NCBI GenBank assembly: GCA_937910665.1
Contig: CALEPR010000142.1
Location: forward strand, 1-11,288
Direction: 5' to 3'
Origin: an uncultured Selenomonadales bacterium
GTDB taxonomy: Bacteria > Bacillota > Negativicutes > Selenomonadales > Selenomonadaceae
DNA length: 11,288 nt
Every line of letters starts with the position of its first letter. The first letter of the stretch is position 1. The notes under the pieces are model-generated. The model was not told where the DNA came from and did no database searches. It saw only the letters and a program-made list of their open reading frames with translations. Positions 4,843 through 11,288 of this stretch are shown piece after piece. The position numbers and the translations under genes were made by a program.

Positions 4843-7557
4843 TTATTTCAACAAAATATTTACCTGCTCCCAGTTCAAACTTTCGACGGCAGATTTTATT
4901 TTTTTGAACTTGTCAACTTCAGCGTCCGGCAAGCGATATTCTTCCAAAGACTGCAAAATAAATTTCGCGTTGTCGTAGTCGAAAGACGCAGAAATTTCTT
5001 TCAACGCCTCATAGGCTTCGGCAAGCTCAGCCTCGTCAATCAAAGGCTTTGTAGAATCATCTTGCTTCGGCGTTTGCAAAAATTTTAAAACTTCGTCAAA
5101 ACTTCTGTAAAGTTCCAAAAGTTTAGGCGTGGAATTTTTTATTTCAGAAATATTTTCTGCGTTGCCCGCATCCTCAAGATTTTTTGCAAGTTCCGAAAGT
5201 TCAGCTGCGCCGATAATTCGCGAAGTTGATTTTAAAGCGTGAACTTTTGTTGTGTAGTCTTTCCAGTCGCCTTCGTCAAAATATTTTTCAATCTCCTCCG
5301 CGCCTGTCAAAATTGAATCGGCAAAAACTTTCAGCGCATTTCTGTAGACGTCCTCCGAGCCGCAATTTTTTATTCCGACTTCTGCGTTGATTCCTTGCAA
5401 ATTTTGAAATTCTTCAGGAACTTTAATTTCTTCGACTTCGGCAACTTCATCAGCTTTAGTGATGTGAACTTTTTCCGGCGGCAAATATTTAATCATAACT
5501 TGTTCAAGTCGGTCGCTGTCGATCGGCTTTGTCAGATAATCTTGAAAACCTGCAGCGATATATTGTTCGCGTGCGCCGGACACAGCATTTGCAGTCAGAG
5601 AAATTACAGGAGTTTCAACATTTTTATTTGTCGGCATTTCTTTCATTTCGGCGAGAGTTTCAATTCCGTCCATGTTCGGCATCCTGTGGTCGAGGAAAAT
5701 TATGTCGTAATGATTTTTTTCCACAAGGTCAAGACATTCAGAGCCGCTGTCCGCAGTGTCGATTTGAACTTTTGTTTGACGCAGGAGACCTTTCACGACA
5801 GTTAAATTCATTGGAGTATCATCGACGACTAAAATTTTTGCGTCAGGTGCGGTGAATTTTTCTTTGTACTCTTTCCTCTGCGTCAAAGATTTTTTGTAAT
5901 TTTCCGCGAAGTCGCCAATTGGTTCCCAGCTCACAACTTTTTGTTCAATGTCCGCAGAAAAAGTTGAACCTCTGCCGTAAATACTTTGAACTTTCATGGT
6001 AGAGCCCATCATATTCAGCAAATGTTGCGAAATATTCATACCAAGACCTGTGCCTTCGATTGTGCGATTTCTTTTTTCCTCAATGCGTTCAAATGCGTTG
6101 AAAAGTTTTTCCATGTCTTCTTCCTTGATTCCAATTCCTGTGTCCGTGACGCTGAAACAAAGCAAAATGGTATCGGAAGATTTTTTGTGGAAGGTAACTT
6201 GCAAAGTTATGGAACCTTTTTCAGTGTACTTGACTGCGTTCGTCAAAATGTTTGTAATAATTTGCTTGATTCTGATTTCGTCGCCAAAAAGTTCTGAAGG
6301 CAATTTTTCATCAGCCAAGACCAAAAATTCCAGTCCTTTATCCTCAGCGCGTTTTTCAATCATATGAAGTAAATCATTCAGCAAGGAACTCAAACTGTAT
6401 TCGACAGGAATTATTTCCATCTTCCCTGCTTCAATTTTTGAAAAATCTAAAATATCGTTGACAATTCCCAGCAAATTTTTTGCGGCGTTCTGAATATTTC
6501 CGGCATATTCTAAAATTGTTGTGTCGAGAGCGTCGCGCAAAATCATTTCGTCCATTCCCATAATCGCGTTGATTGGTGTGCGAATTTCATGCGACATATT
6601 GGATAGAAAATCTGACTTAGCTTGATTTGCGCTGTCAGCCAAAACTTTTTCATGCGCCAAAGTTTTACTTTCATAAGATTTCCAAAGGTAGCGACCGAAA
6701 ACAAAAACAAACAAAATCAAAACACCAAAGCCAATAAGCATAACCAAGTAAATATAGTTAATTCCGACGGCAACGGCTTGCCAAGCTGCATAACCTGAAA
6801 TACCGAAATTAAATTTTTTGTCAATGTTGGCGAAGTACATAAAGTAACCGCCTCTGCTAAAATCTCCGAAAGGATGCTCATAATAAATTGCAACGTCATC
6901 ATGTTTTTTCATTTCAGCTTTCAATTGTGTCCAGCCCGGATCCATTTTTGGATCTTCGTTAATCAATTCCGCACCTTCAGAAAGAACTGTCCATTGATCC
7001 CTGCCGTGAAGTAAAATTATTGTACCTTCGCCGTTGTAACTCAAGGCTTTAAAAGTATGGCGTAATGCGTCATCCTCATAGCGTTCATAAAGCATATGAG
7101 TTCGGTCGCCCAAGTGAACAGGCACGGCAAATAAAAGTCCGCTGTCAGTGCGATAATTCATTACCGATTCGCCGAGAAAAACTCCCTTCAATGTTTCAAA
7201 AACTTCAGGTTTTAAACCTTCGCCGGCAAAAACATTTCCTTCCGCCGAAATAATTCCCAACGTTTTGCCGGGTACATCCATTGTGGCAACTTTGAAAAGT
7301 TCCTCAGGTGTAATTTGTCTGCCTTCCAAAACAATCGAGGCAGTTTGCAGTTGATAAATTTCTTGATCAAATTGTTGTTTCAAGCTGAAAGCTATTGTTT
7401 GACTGTGCTTTACTACAGATTCACAAAGAGCTTCCTTTATTTTTTCATCAATTTTAGTGTAAGCAAAAAAAGCCGCCAAGCCGACAAGTAGTGCGACAAA
7501 TAAAAATTCAGTTATCAGCCTGAGTATAGATTGTTTTTCCTTCAAAAATTTTTTCAT
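4843..7557 (-). CDS. Membrane-bound hybrid sensor histidine kinase (HisKA-HATPase-REC-Hpt)
   Basis: An ATP-dependent sensor kinase with an internal phosphorelay. Residue numbers count from the ATG at 7590; subtract 11 for the preferred start. A first transmembrane helix (about 26-44), an extracytoplasmic Cache-like sensor (about 50-270) and a second helix (about 278-300) lead to HisKA with SHEIRTPINA (phospho-His 334). The HATPase domain has NILTNAVKYT (Asn 447/451), DTGIGI (483-488) and GTGLGM (513-518). The receiver has DD at 590-591, phospho-Asp 634, Thr 666 and Lys 688. The Hpt domain has HALKS (His 784), followed by a helical tail of about 75 residues. There is no DNA-binding output, so it should signal to a separate regulator, none of which is nearby. 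The ATG at 7590 overlaps a TATAAT and has no SD; the ATG at 7557 (MKKFLKEK) is preferred, with purine-rich sequence (CGGAAGAAG...GGAG) just upstream. Confidence 0.9.
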   Translation of the reverse strand: MKKFLKEKQSILRLITEFLFVALLVGLAAFFAYTKIDEKIKEALCESVVKHSQTIAFSLKQQFDQEIYQLQTASIVLEGRQITPEELFKVATMDVPGKTLGIISAEGNVFAGEGLKPEVFETLKGVFLGESVMNYRTDSGLLFAVPVHLGDRTHMLYERYEDDALRHTFKALSYNGEGTIILLHGRDQWTVLSEGAELINEDPKMDPGWTQLKAEMKKHDDVAIYYEHPFGDFSRGGYFMYFANIDKKFNFGISGYAAWQAVAVGINYIYLVMLIGFGVLILFVFVFGRYLWKSYESKTLAHEKVLADSANQAKSDFLSNMSHEIRTPINAIMGMDEMILRDALDTTILEYAGNIQNAAKNLLGIVNDILDFSKIEAGKMEIIPVEYSLSSLLNDLLHMIEKRAEDKGLEFLVLADEKLPSELFGDEIRIKQIITNILTNAVKYTEKGSITLQVTFHKKSSDTILLCFSVTDTGIGIKEEDMEKLFNAFERIEEKRNRTIEGTGLGMNISQHLLNMMGSTMKVQSIYGRGSTFSADIEQKVVSWEPIGDFAENYKKSLTQRKEYKEKFTAPDAKILVVDDTPMNLTVVKGLLRQTKVQIDTADSGSECLDLVEKNHYDIIFLDHRMPNMDGIETLAEMKEMPTNKNVETPVISLTANAVSGAREQYIAAGFQDYLTKPIDSDRLEQVMIKYLPPEKVHITKADEVAEVEEIKVPEEFQNLQGINAEVGIKNCGSEDVYRNALKVFADSILTGAEEIEKYFDEGDWKDYTTKVHALKSTSRIIGAAELSELAKNLEDAGNAENISEIKNSTPKLLELYRSFDEVLKFLQTPKQDDSTKPLIDEAELAEAYEALKEISASFDYDNAKFILQSLEEYRLPDAEVDKFKKIKSAVESLNWEQVNILLK

Positions 7558-7588
7558 TACTCCAACTTCTTCCGATAAGTTTGAAATC

Positions 7589-7617
7589 ATTATAACAAAA
7601 AAATTCTCGCAGATAAA
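7589..7617 (-). promoter_or_regulatory. Promoter of the hybrid histidine kinase gene
   Basis: TATAAT (7589-7594) and, 17 bases further upstream on the minus strand, TTTATC (7612-7617) as a weak -35. Its overlap with the far-upstream ATG at 7590 supports translation from 7557 instead. The start would fall near 7582, giving a leader of about 25 bases. Confidence 0.5.
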
Positions 7618-7641
7618 GTAAACAAAAAAATTTCTCGCAGA
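7593..7641. repeat. Two direct repeats across the kinase promoter
   Basis: TAAC, seven A, then TTCTCGCAGA (7593-7613) is repeated as TAAAC, seven A, then TTTCTCGCAGA (7619-7641). The shared TTCTCGCAGA cores are 28 bases apart. The first copy covers the -10/-35 spacer. This placement suits a regulator binding as two units, or it may be a simple local duplication. Confidence 0.55.
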
Positions 7642-7661
7642 GTTACAGAAAAATTTTTCCG

Positions 7662-7704
7662 AAAAAAAAAACTGAGTTCAGGAAAAAAATTTTTTCTGAA
7701 CTCA
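7662..7704 (-). terminator. Strong intrinsic terminator after the DUF4127 gene
   Basis: TGAGTTCAG (7673-7681) and CTGAACTCA (7696-7704) form a perfect nine-pair stem that can extend through internal A/T runs. On the minus strand it is followed by about ten T residues (7662-7671). It ends the DUF2225-DUF4127 transcript, 11 bases after the stop codon at 7715, and insulates the kinase promoter. Confidence 0.9.
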
Positions 7705-7714
7705 ATCAAAAATT

Positions 7715-9340
7715 TTATTTCTGCTCGGTTGCAAAAATTATTTTCGATTCAAACATTCTGTTCCAAGGAAATTTAACTTTTAAGTCGCCGACAATATTCG
7801 CCGACTGCAAATTATTTTTTACGAAGTGATTCAACATTTCGGAAGTTTCATCTGTCACGATGTCAATTTTTTCGTCCAGCGACTCATAAACGCCATTTCC
7901 GCGCAGCCATTTAATTTGTCCCGCGACAACATTTCTGACATTGGATTGATAAGCCCAGTCGTCGAGGTACCTTGTCGTCAGCAAATTTTTTTTGTCTGAG
8001 TAAGTCATCCGCTTTGACAAAATTCCGGAACTTAGAGCAAAACCTGTGGAGTTTGTCGCCGTGTTCCAACCTGAATAGGCGTTGAGTCTGAAAAGTATTC
8101 CGCGCTTGTTCAAAAGTTCCATAAGCGCATTATCCGAGCCGTTCGCGAAGGAAATATCTGCCAGCGCGACAGATTTATCAGAATTTAAAAATTCTTGGAT
8201 AATATCGACAAAAAATTCTGTGCCGGGTCTTTCTTTACTGCCGTTCAGAGGACTTGTAGCCGCCTCGTGAGTTTGTCCGTCCGAGTTGGTATTCACTGCC
8301 AAGATTAAATCTGCGCTGCCTACGTCGTAAACTTGCCGACCGCCGACCGCCAAAATTTCCGCGCCGATTGTGTCGCCTATTTTTTCGTCAGAATATGATG
8401 GAACAGTTTCCGCGCCGCGACCGAAATTATATTTCACAAAAACTGCGGGAATATTTTTTGTCCTGTCATTGACTGCTCGAGTTAAAAGCATCAATCCGAC
8501 TTCATCAATTCCTGCGATAGTTTGAAATTTATTTTGCTCCAAACCTGTGCCATATTTTTTCAGGTGACGACTTTCCATGTGAGTTTGAGAATAAGGCGCA
8601 TTGTCGTCGCGACCCAAGAGCAAGCAATTAAAATTTTTTGCCCTCGCCAAGTCGATTAACTTTTCATTCGCGGAAAAATTTTTTTCATGTCGCTCCTTCC
8701 AATCGCCCAACGCTTTTTTTGGAATCAATTTTTGCAGAAAATCAATTTCTTTTTGCTCTCGCGGATTTAATCCTTCGACTTCCTTCTTGTCCTCGAGTGC
8801 GGTGTATCGAAAAATATTTGCGCCGTAATTTCTGTAATAATCCGGCTCCTCGTAACCGGATGCTTCAGCAGAGCGCGGCGTTCGCATTATTGAACCAAAA
8901 ACATAAATCGGCAACTTTTTATGTTTCTTCCTAAACTCCTGAAAAAGTTCCACGCGATCCAAAATAACTTGCTTGTCAATGTTGTGTTTCCTCGACGCGA
9001 CCAAACTTCCATACAACATCGAGTCCGAAGAAATTATTGCTGCGCGAATATCTTTTTTGCAATTTTCTTCCAACCATTTCCAAAGTTTGTCAGGTTCGCC
9101 AAACTTTTCTCGATTTCCCAAAAATTCTTCCGGCGGAGCGACAACTTGATAACCGACTTTTTCAATGACCGCGATTGTCTGTTCGTCGACTATCGGTCTG
9201 TTGTCGTGAGGAATATATAAAATTTTTTCCGGCTGAATTTTTTTCTTCGCCTGAACAAAATTTGTCGGCAAAAAAAATGTGCAGGTGAAAAGACAAAAAA
9301 AGATTAAAAGGTGGACAGTAAAATTGAAAATGCGCTCCAT
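7715..9340 (-). CDS. Exported DUF4127 family protein
   Basis: The 541-residue product begins with a signal peptide or anchor (FTVHLLIFFCLFTCTFFLP, with probable cleavage after VQA, residue 31). The mature part has DUF4127 hallmarks: KILYIPHDNRP (39-49), AIISSDSMLYGSLVASR (101-117), LLGRDDNAPYSQ (241-252) and a long C-terminal body. Acid and basic residues cluster in these conserved loops, but the family has no established function, so none is assigned. The open frame extends 67 codons further upstream to 9541, but that part overlaps the preceding gene and lacks signal-peptide features. ATG 9340 is preceded by AAAGGTG with five-base spacing and places the signal peptide at the N-terminus. It follows the DUF2225 gene by 31 bases, and its SD lies in a strong RNA stem (9299-9360). 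Confidence 0.85.
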   Translation of the reverse strand: MERIFNFTVHLLIFFCLFTCTFFLPTNFVQAKKKIQPEKILYIPHDNRPIVDEQTIAVIEKVGYQVVAPPEEFLGNREKFGEPDKLWKWLEENCKKDIRAAIISSDSMLYGSLVASRKHNIDKQVILDRVELFQEFRKKHKKLPIYVFGSIMRTPRSAEASGYEEPDYYRNYGANIFRYTALEDKKEVEGLNPREQKEIDFLQKLIPKKALGDWKERHEKNFSANEKLIDLARAKNFNCLLLGRDDNAPYSQTHMESRHLKKYGTGLEQNKFQTIAGIDEVGLMLLTRAVNDRTKNIPAVFVKYNFGRGAETVPSYSDEKIGDTIGAEILAVGGRQVYDVGSADLILAVNTNSDGQTHEAATSPLNGSKERPGTEFFVDIIQEFLNSDKSVALADISFANGSDNALMELLNKRGILFRLNAYSGWNTATNSTGFALSSGILSKRMTYSDKKNLLTTRYLDDWAYQSNVRNVVAGQIKWLRGNGVYESLDEKIDIVTDETSEMLNHFVKNNLQSANIVGDLKVKFPWNRMFESKIIFATEQK

Positions 9341-9360
9341 CTTTTCACCTTTCAATCTTT
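9299..9360 (-). promoter_or_regulatory. Stem-loop sequestering the SD of the DUF4127 gene
   Basis: In the minus-strand mRNA, bases 9360-9346 (ending in GAAAGGTG) pair with 9313-9299 (beginning CACCTTTT) through 15 continuous pairs, one of them G-U. The inner closing pairs are GGTG/CACC and the loop is 32 bases. The 5' arm contains the SD, the loop holds the ATG (9338-9340), and the 3' arm lies in codons 10-14. Such a structure would limit initiation unless opened, for example by ribosomes finishing the upstream gene, whose stop is at 9372-9374. Confidence 0.55.
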
Positions 9361-9371
9361 CAATCTCAAAA

Positions 9372-10061
9372 TTACTTTTTCTTTTCATTCTTCTGTTGCT
9401 CACGCACATCGCCCCAAAGATCGCGAGCCTTGTCATAAATTTTCGGCTCTCTGGAGCGGACAGACTGATCACCAATAATTCTTGAGAGATGTTGAGCGCA
9501 CTTTTCATAATCGCCGAGTCGATAATAAATTGCTCCGACAAGATACATCGCGGCGTTGTCGGTCAAATTTCCAATCGGGTAGCGCTCTGTTGTAATCGAC
9601 TGATCATAATAATCTGCCGCCTTCTGCATGTATTCCTGTTCATTTTCAGTTTCGCCGGCAAAACGATAAATCCAAGCAAGCTGAAGATTGAGTGAACCTC
9701 TCTTTGACGGCGGAGCTTTGATCAAATCAAGATAACTGATCGCCAACTGATAGGAAGCAACTGCATCGGGATAGTCGCGCTCTTCCTTAAATTCAAACTG
9801 AATTTCTTTGTTGGAAAGATAATCCCAAAGTTCTTTGCGTTGTTTCGGACCGAGCGGAGTCAAAAAAGTTTTTTCGTCCGCCGCATATCCGCAGTGTTCA
9901 CAGACCCAAATTTTGTAATAATAAGGATTAAAACCTTTGTAGTGGACGCAATAATCTTCGTCAGTTTTTTCGACCAGAAGGCGTGAACGAGTTTTAATAA
10001 TTCGCGTCTTCTTCATGCAAACCGGACAAGGTTTCTCAACCAAAAAGGTATGTTCATCCAT
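9372..10061 (-). CDS. DUF2225 family protein (zinc-ribbon plus TPR-like region)
   Basis: 229 residues, cytoplasmic by sequence. The N-terminus has a four-cysteine metal site, CPVC at 12-15 and CEHC at 54-57, with CVHY and FNPYYYKIWVC between them, typical of DUF2225. From about residue 75 on the sequence is helical (KERDYPDAVASYQLAISYLDL, LGDYEKCAQHLSRII), in TPR-like repeats suited to protein binding. The function of the family is unknown. The open frame extends 33 codons upstream to 10160, but the ATG at 10061 has AAAGGAG with nine-base spacing and starts directly before the zinc site. A GTG two codons upstream is less well spaced. It is first of a two-gene unit with DUF4127. The promoter was not clearly seen (only a weak TATACA-like site near 10105). 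Confidence 0.85.
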   Translation of the reverse strand: MDEHTFLVEKPCPVCMKKTRIIKTRSRLLVEKTDEDYCVHYKGFNPYYYKIWVCEHCGYAADEKTFLTPLGPKQRKELWDYLSNKEIQFEFKEERDYPDAVASYQLAISYLDLIKAPPSKRGSLNLQLAWIYRFAGETENEQEYMQKAADYYDQSITTERYPIGNLTDNAAMYLVGAIYYRLGDYEKCAQHLSRIIGDQSVRSREPKIYDKARDLWGDVREQQKNEKKK

Positions 10062-10196
10062 TTTCACAATCTCCTTTACTAAAAAAATAAAAAATTTTGA
10101 ATGTATAATTGCTTCCTTTAAATTTCTTTTTAAGTTTGAAAAATCCTTTGCAAACATCAATAAAATTTTTTGTCGAAGATTCTTTGCAGTAAAATT

Positions 10197-10226
10197 TTGC
10201 AGACGATTACTTTTGTGTGCTATAAT
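10197..10226 (+). promoter_or_regulatory. Extended -10 promoter of the TatD-type nuclease gene
   Basis: TTGCAG (10197-10202), an 18-base spacer, then TATAAT (10221-10226) with TGC in front, the same TGCTATAAT word as at 4511-4519. The start would fall near 10233. The 196-base gap to the divergent DUF2225 gene also contains three TTTGCA words. Confidence 0.65.
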
Positions 10227-10257
10227 CTGAAAAAATTTTTTGGGGGGAGCTGTCGAG

Positions 10258-11031
10258 ATGAAATTTGTTGATACGCACTGTCACTTAACTGACGAAAAAT
10301 TTTCTGCAGACTTGATTGAAGTTTATGAACGCGCAAAAAATTCATGCGTGGACAGAGTTATAAATTTCGGTGCGACGCTGAAAGATTCTGCAGAAGTCGT
10401 CGAACTTGCAAAAAAATTTTCAGGAATGTTTGCAGGCGTTGGTATTCATCCGGAAGAAGTTCAAGATTGGGACGGAAAAAATTCTGCAGAAAAAATTTTT
10501 GAACTTGCCAAAAAAAATAAAGTTGTCGCGATTGGCGAAATTGGTTTAGACTATCACTGGGAAAAAAGTTCTGAAGGAAAAATTTTGCAACAAAAAATTT
10601 TTGTCGAACAGTTGGACATCGCAAGGCAATTAAATTTGCCTGTCTGTATCCATGAACGCGAGGCGCACGGCGACGCTTTAAAAATTTTGCAGGCTGAAGG
10701 AAAAAATCTGCGCGGAGTTTTGCATTGCTATTCAGGCAGTTTGGAAATGGCTAAAGAAGTTTGGAAACTTGGTTGGCTTATCGGAATTGATGGACCACTA
10801 ACTTTTAAAAATTCTGCAAAACTTCCTGAAATTGTCCAAGCTGCGCCGAGTGAAATGCTTTTACTGGAAACTGATGCGCCTTATCTTGCACCGACTCCAT
10901 ATCGCGGCAAGAGAAATGAACCAAGTTACTTGATTGAAATTGCGAAAAAAATTTCCGAACTGCGCGGAGAAAGTTTAGAAATTGTCGCCGAGTACACGAC
11001 GAAAAATGCCGAAAATCTTTACAAAATTTAA
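10258..11031 (+). CDS. TatD family metal-dependent deoxyribonuclease
   Basis: A 257-residue TIM-barrel amidohydrolase-type nuclease. Metal ligands are visible in order: DTHCH (His 7, His 9), GEIGLDYH (Glu 94), IHERE (His 132), LHCYSG (His 156) and ETDAPYL (Asp 206). The C-terminal PYRGKRNEPSYL is diagnostic for the TatD/YcfH branch. Members act as Mg-dependent 3'-5' DNases linked to DNA fragmentation or repair; the cellular substrate is not shown here. A TTG at 10240 would add six residues, but GGGGGGAG (10242-10249) with eight-base spacing fixes the ATG at 10258. It is divergent from the DUF2225 gene and has its own promoter. Its stop overlaps the SD of the next gene, so the two are co-transcribed. 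Confidence 0.95.
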   Translation: MKFVDTHCHLTDEKFSADLIEVYERAKNSCVDRVINFGATLKDSAEVVELAKKFSGMFAGVGIHPEEVQDWDGKNSAEKIFELAKKNKVVAIGEIGLDYHWEKSSEGKILQQKIFVEQLDIARQLNLPVCIHEREAHGDALKILQAEGKNLRGVLHCYSGSLEMAKEVWKLGWLIGIDGPLTFKNSAKLPEIVQAAPSEMLLLETDAPYLAPTPYRGKRNEPSYLIEIAKKISELRGESLEIVAEYTTKNAENLYKI

Positions 11032-11045
11032 GGAGGAAAAAAACT

Positions 11046-11288
11046 GTGGCTAAAATAAATTCAAAAATATCGCTTTTAAATTCCTACACGACTTCAGAAA
11101 AAAATGTTGACTTCAGGAAACTTCAACCGCTGAACGAGGACGAACTTGATTCTTGGTGGCATACAGTTCCCGGCGCGAGACATTTTATAAACGCAGTTGC
11201 AGAAGCCGCCGACAAAAATTGTGCAACAGCCGCACATTTGCCGACAGTTGACACGACAGGTTTTTTGCAGGTGCTTGAGAAAAAAATT
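11046..11288 (+). CDS. N-terminal part of an unidentified protein (GTG start, runs off the edge)
   Basis: GTG at 11046 opens a frame of 81 codons with no stop to the end of the window. AGGAGG (11031-11036) precedes it by nine bases and overlaps the TatD-gene stop. The product begins VAKINSKISLLNSYTT and continues with LNEDELDSWWHTVPGARHFI and AVAEAADKNCATAAHLP, then DTTGFLQVLEKK. It has no signal peptide or zinc-finger pattern. I recognise no family. As it directly follows the TatD gene, the two should be translated from one message. The rest of the gene is needed to name it. Confidence 0.65.
   Translation, partial: MAKINSKISLLNSYTTSEKNVDFRKLQPLNEDELDSWWHTVPGARHFINAVAEAADKNCATAAHLPTVDTTGFLQVLEKKI

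Noticed and set aside
4816..5088. Plus-strand frames over the histidine kinase 3' end
   Set aside because: They are reverse readings of the kinase C-terminal codons, with no SD and a Phe/Arg-rich composition.
5395..5855. Two long plus-strand frames opposite the histidine kinase receiver region
   Set aside because: They overlap the conserved REC domain, overlap each other in different frames, and show no family motif.
7558..7590. ATG at 7590 as the histidine kinase start
   Set aside because: It overlaps a perfect TATAAT box and has no SD. The in-frame ATG at 7557 puts a basic N-terminus right before the first membrane helix.
9341..9541. 67-codon upstream extension of the DUF4127 frame
   Set aside because: It overlaps the end of the DUF2225 gene, would bury the signal peptide inside the protein, and a good SD lies before the ATG at 9340.
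10062..10160. 33-codon upstream extension of the DUF2225 frame
   Set aside because: It lacks a convincing SD, whereas AAAGGAG precedes the ATG at 10061, directly before the conserved cysteine region.
1..11288. Frequent AAAATTTT-type palindromes as possible binding sites or hairpins
   Set aside because: They occur throughout coding and non-coding DNA as a result of base composition and Lys/Phe/Ile codons. Only those with GC cores or T-runs in gene gaps were kept.
1..11288. tRNA, rRNA, CRISPR arrays, transposases, phage genes
   Set aside because: No cloverleaf ends, spaced repeats or recognisable mobile-element proteins were seen on either strand.

Overview
The window is AT-rich bacterial chromosome, dense in A-tract/T-tract words, with strong purine-rich Shine-Dalgarno (SD) sequences, ATG/GTG/TTG starts and several exported proteins. 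The gene set is a short-form HisG, FolE2, a TatD nuclease, DUF2225 and DUF4127 proteins and a large hybrid histidine kinase. This fits a low-GC Bacillota lineage. The short HisG plus periplasm-type exported proteins make a diderm Negativicutes-like organism my best guess, but no feature proves it.

Layout. Positions 1-89 hold the tail of an unidentified plus-strand gene. A short degenerate direct repeat follows and runs into the start of hisG (131-790), which overlaps folE2 (783-1571). A possible two-way terminator separates these from a convergent minus-strand run of three exported or membrane-anchored proteins of unknown function (4421 down to 1659), probably one operon. Between 4422 and 4842 lies the most interesting non-classical region. 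It has a plus-strand extended -10 promoter, a 26-residue hydrophobic peptide gene (4590-4670), a 3' region with three hairpins ending in an intrinsic terminator, and an opposing promoter (4809-4837) placed to make an RNA antisense to the peptide mRNA. This is the layout of a type I toxin-antitoxin locus.

Next, on the minus strand, is a hybrid sensor kinase (7557 down to 4843: sensor, HisKA, HATPase, REC, Hpt). Its promoter lies among two 21-23 nt direct repeats. Beyond a strong minus-strand terminator (7662-7704) lies a two-gene minus-strand unit, DUF2225 (10061-9372) then DUF4127 (9340-7715). The SD of DUF4127 is caught in a 15-bp RNA stem, which suggests translational control or coupling. 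Divergent from it, with its own extended -10 promoter, is a TatD-family nuclease (10258-11031), followed at once by a GTG-start gene that runs off the right edge.

How the genes relate: hisG (histidine synthesis) and folE2 (the GTP entry step to folate/queuosine-type pterins) both handle purine nucleotides and are tightly coupled. The kinase has no DNA-binding output and must pass phosphate to an unlinked regulator. The remaining genes look like housekeeping or cell-envelope functions. No tRNA, rRNA, CRISPR array, insertion sequence or prophage is visible.
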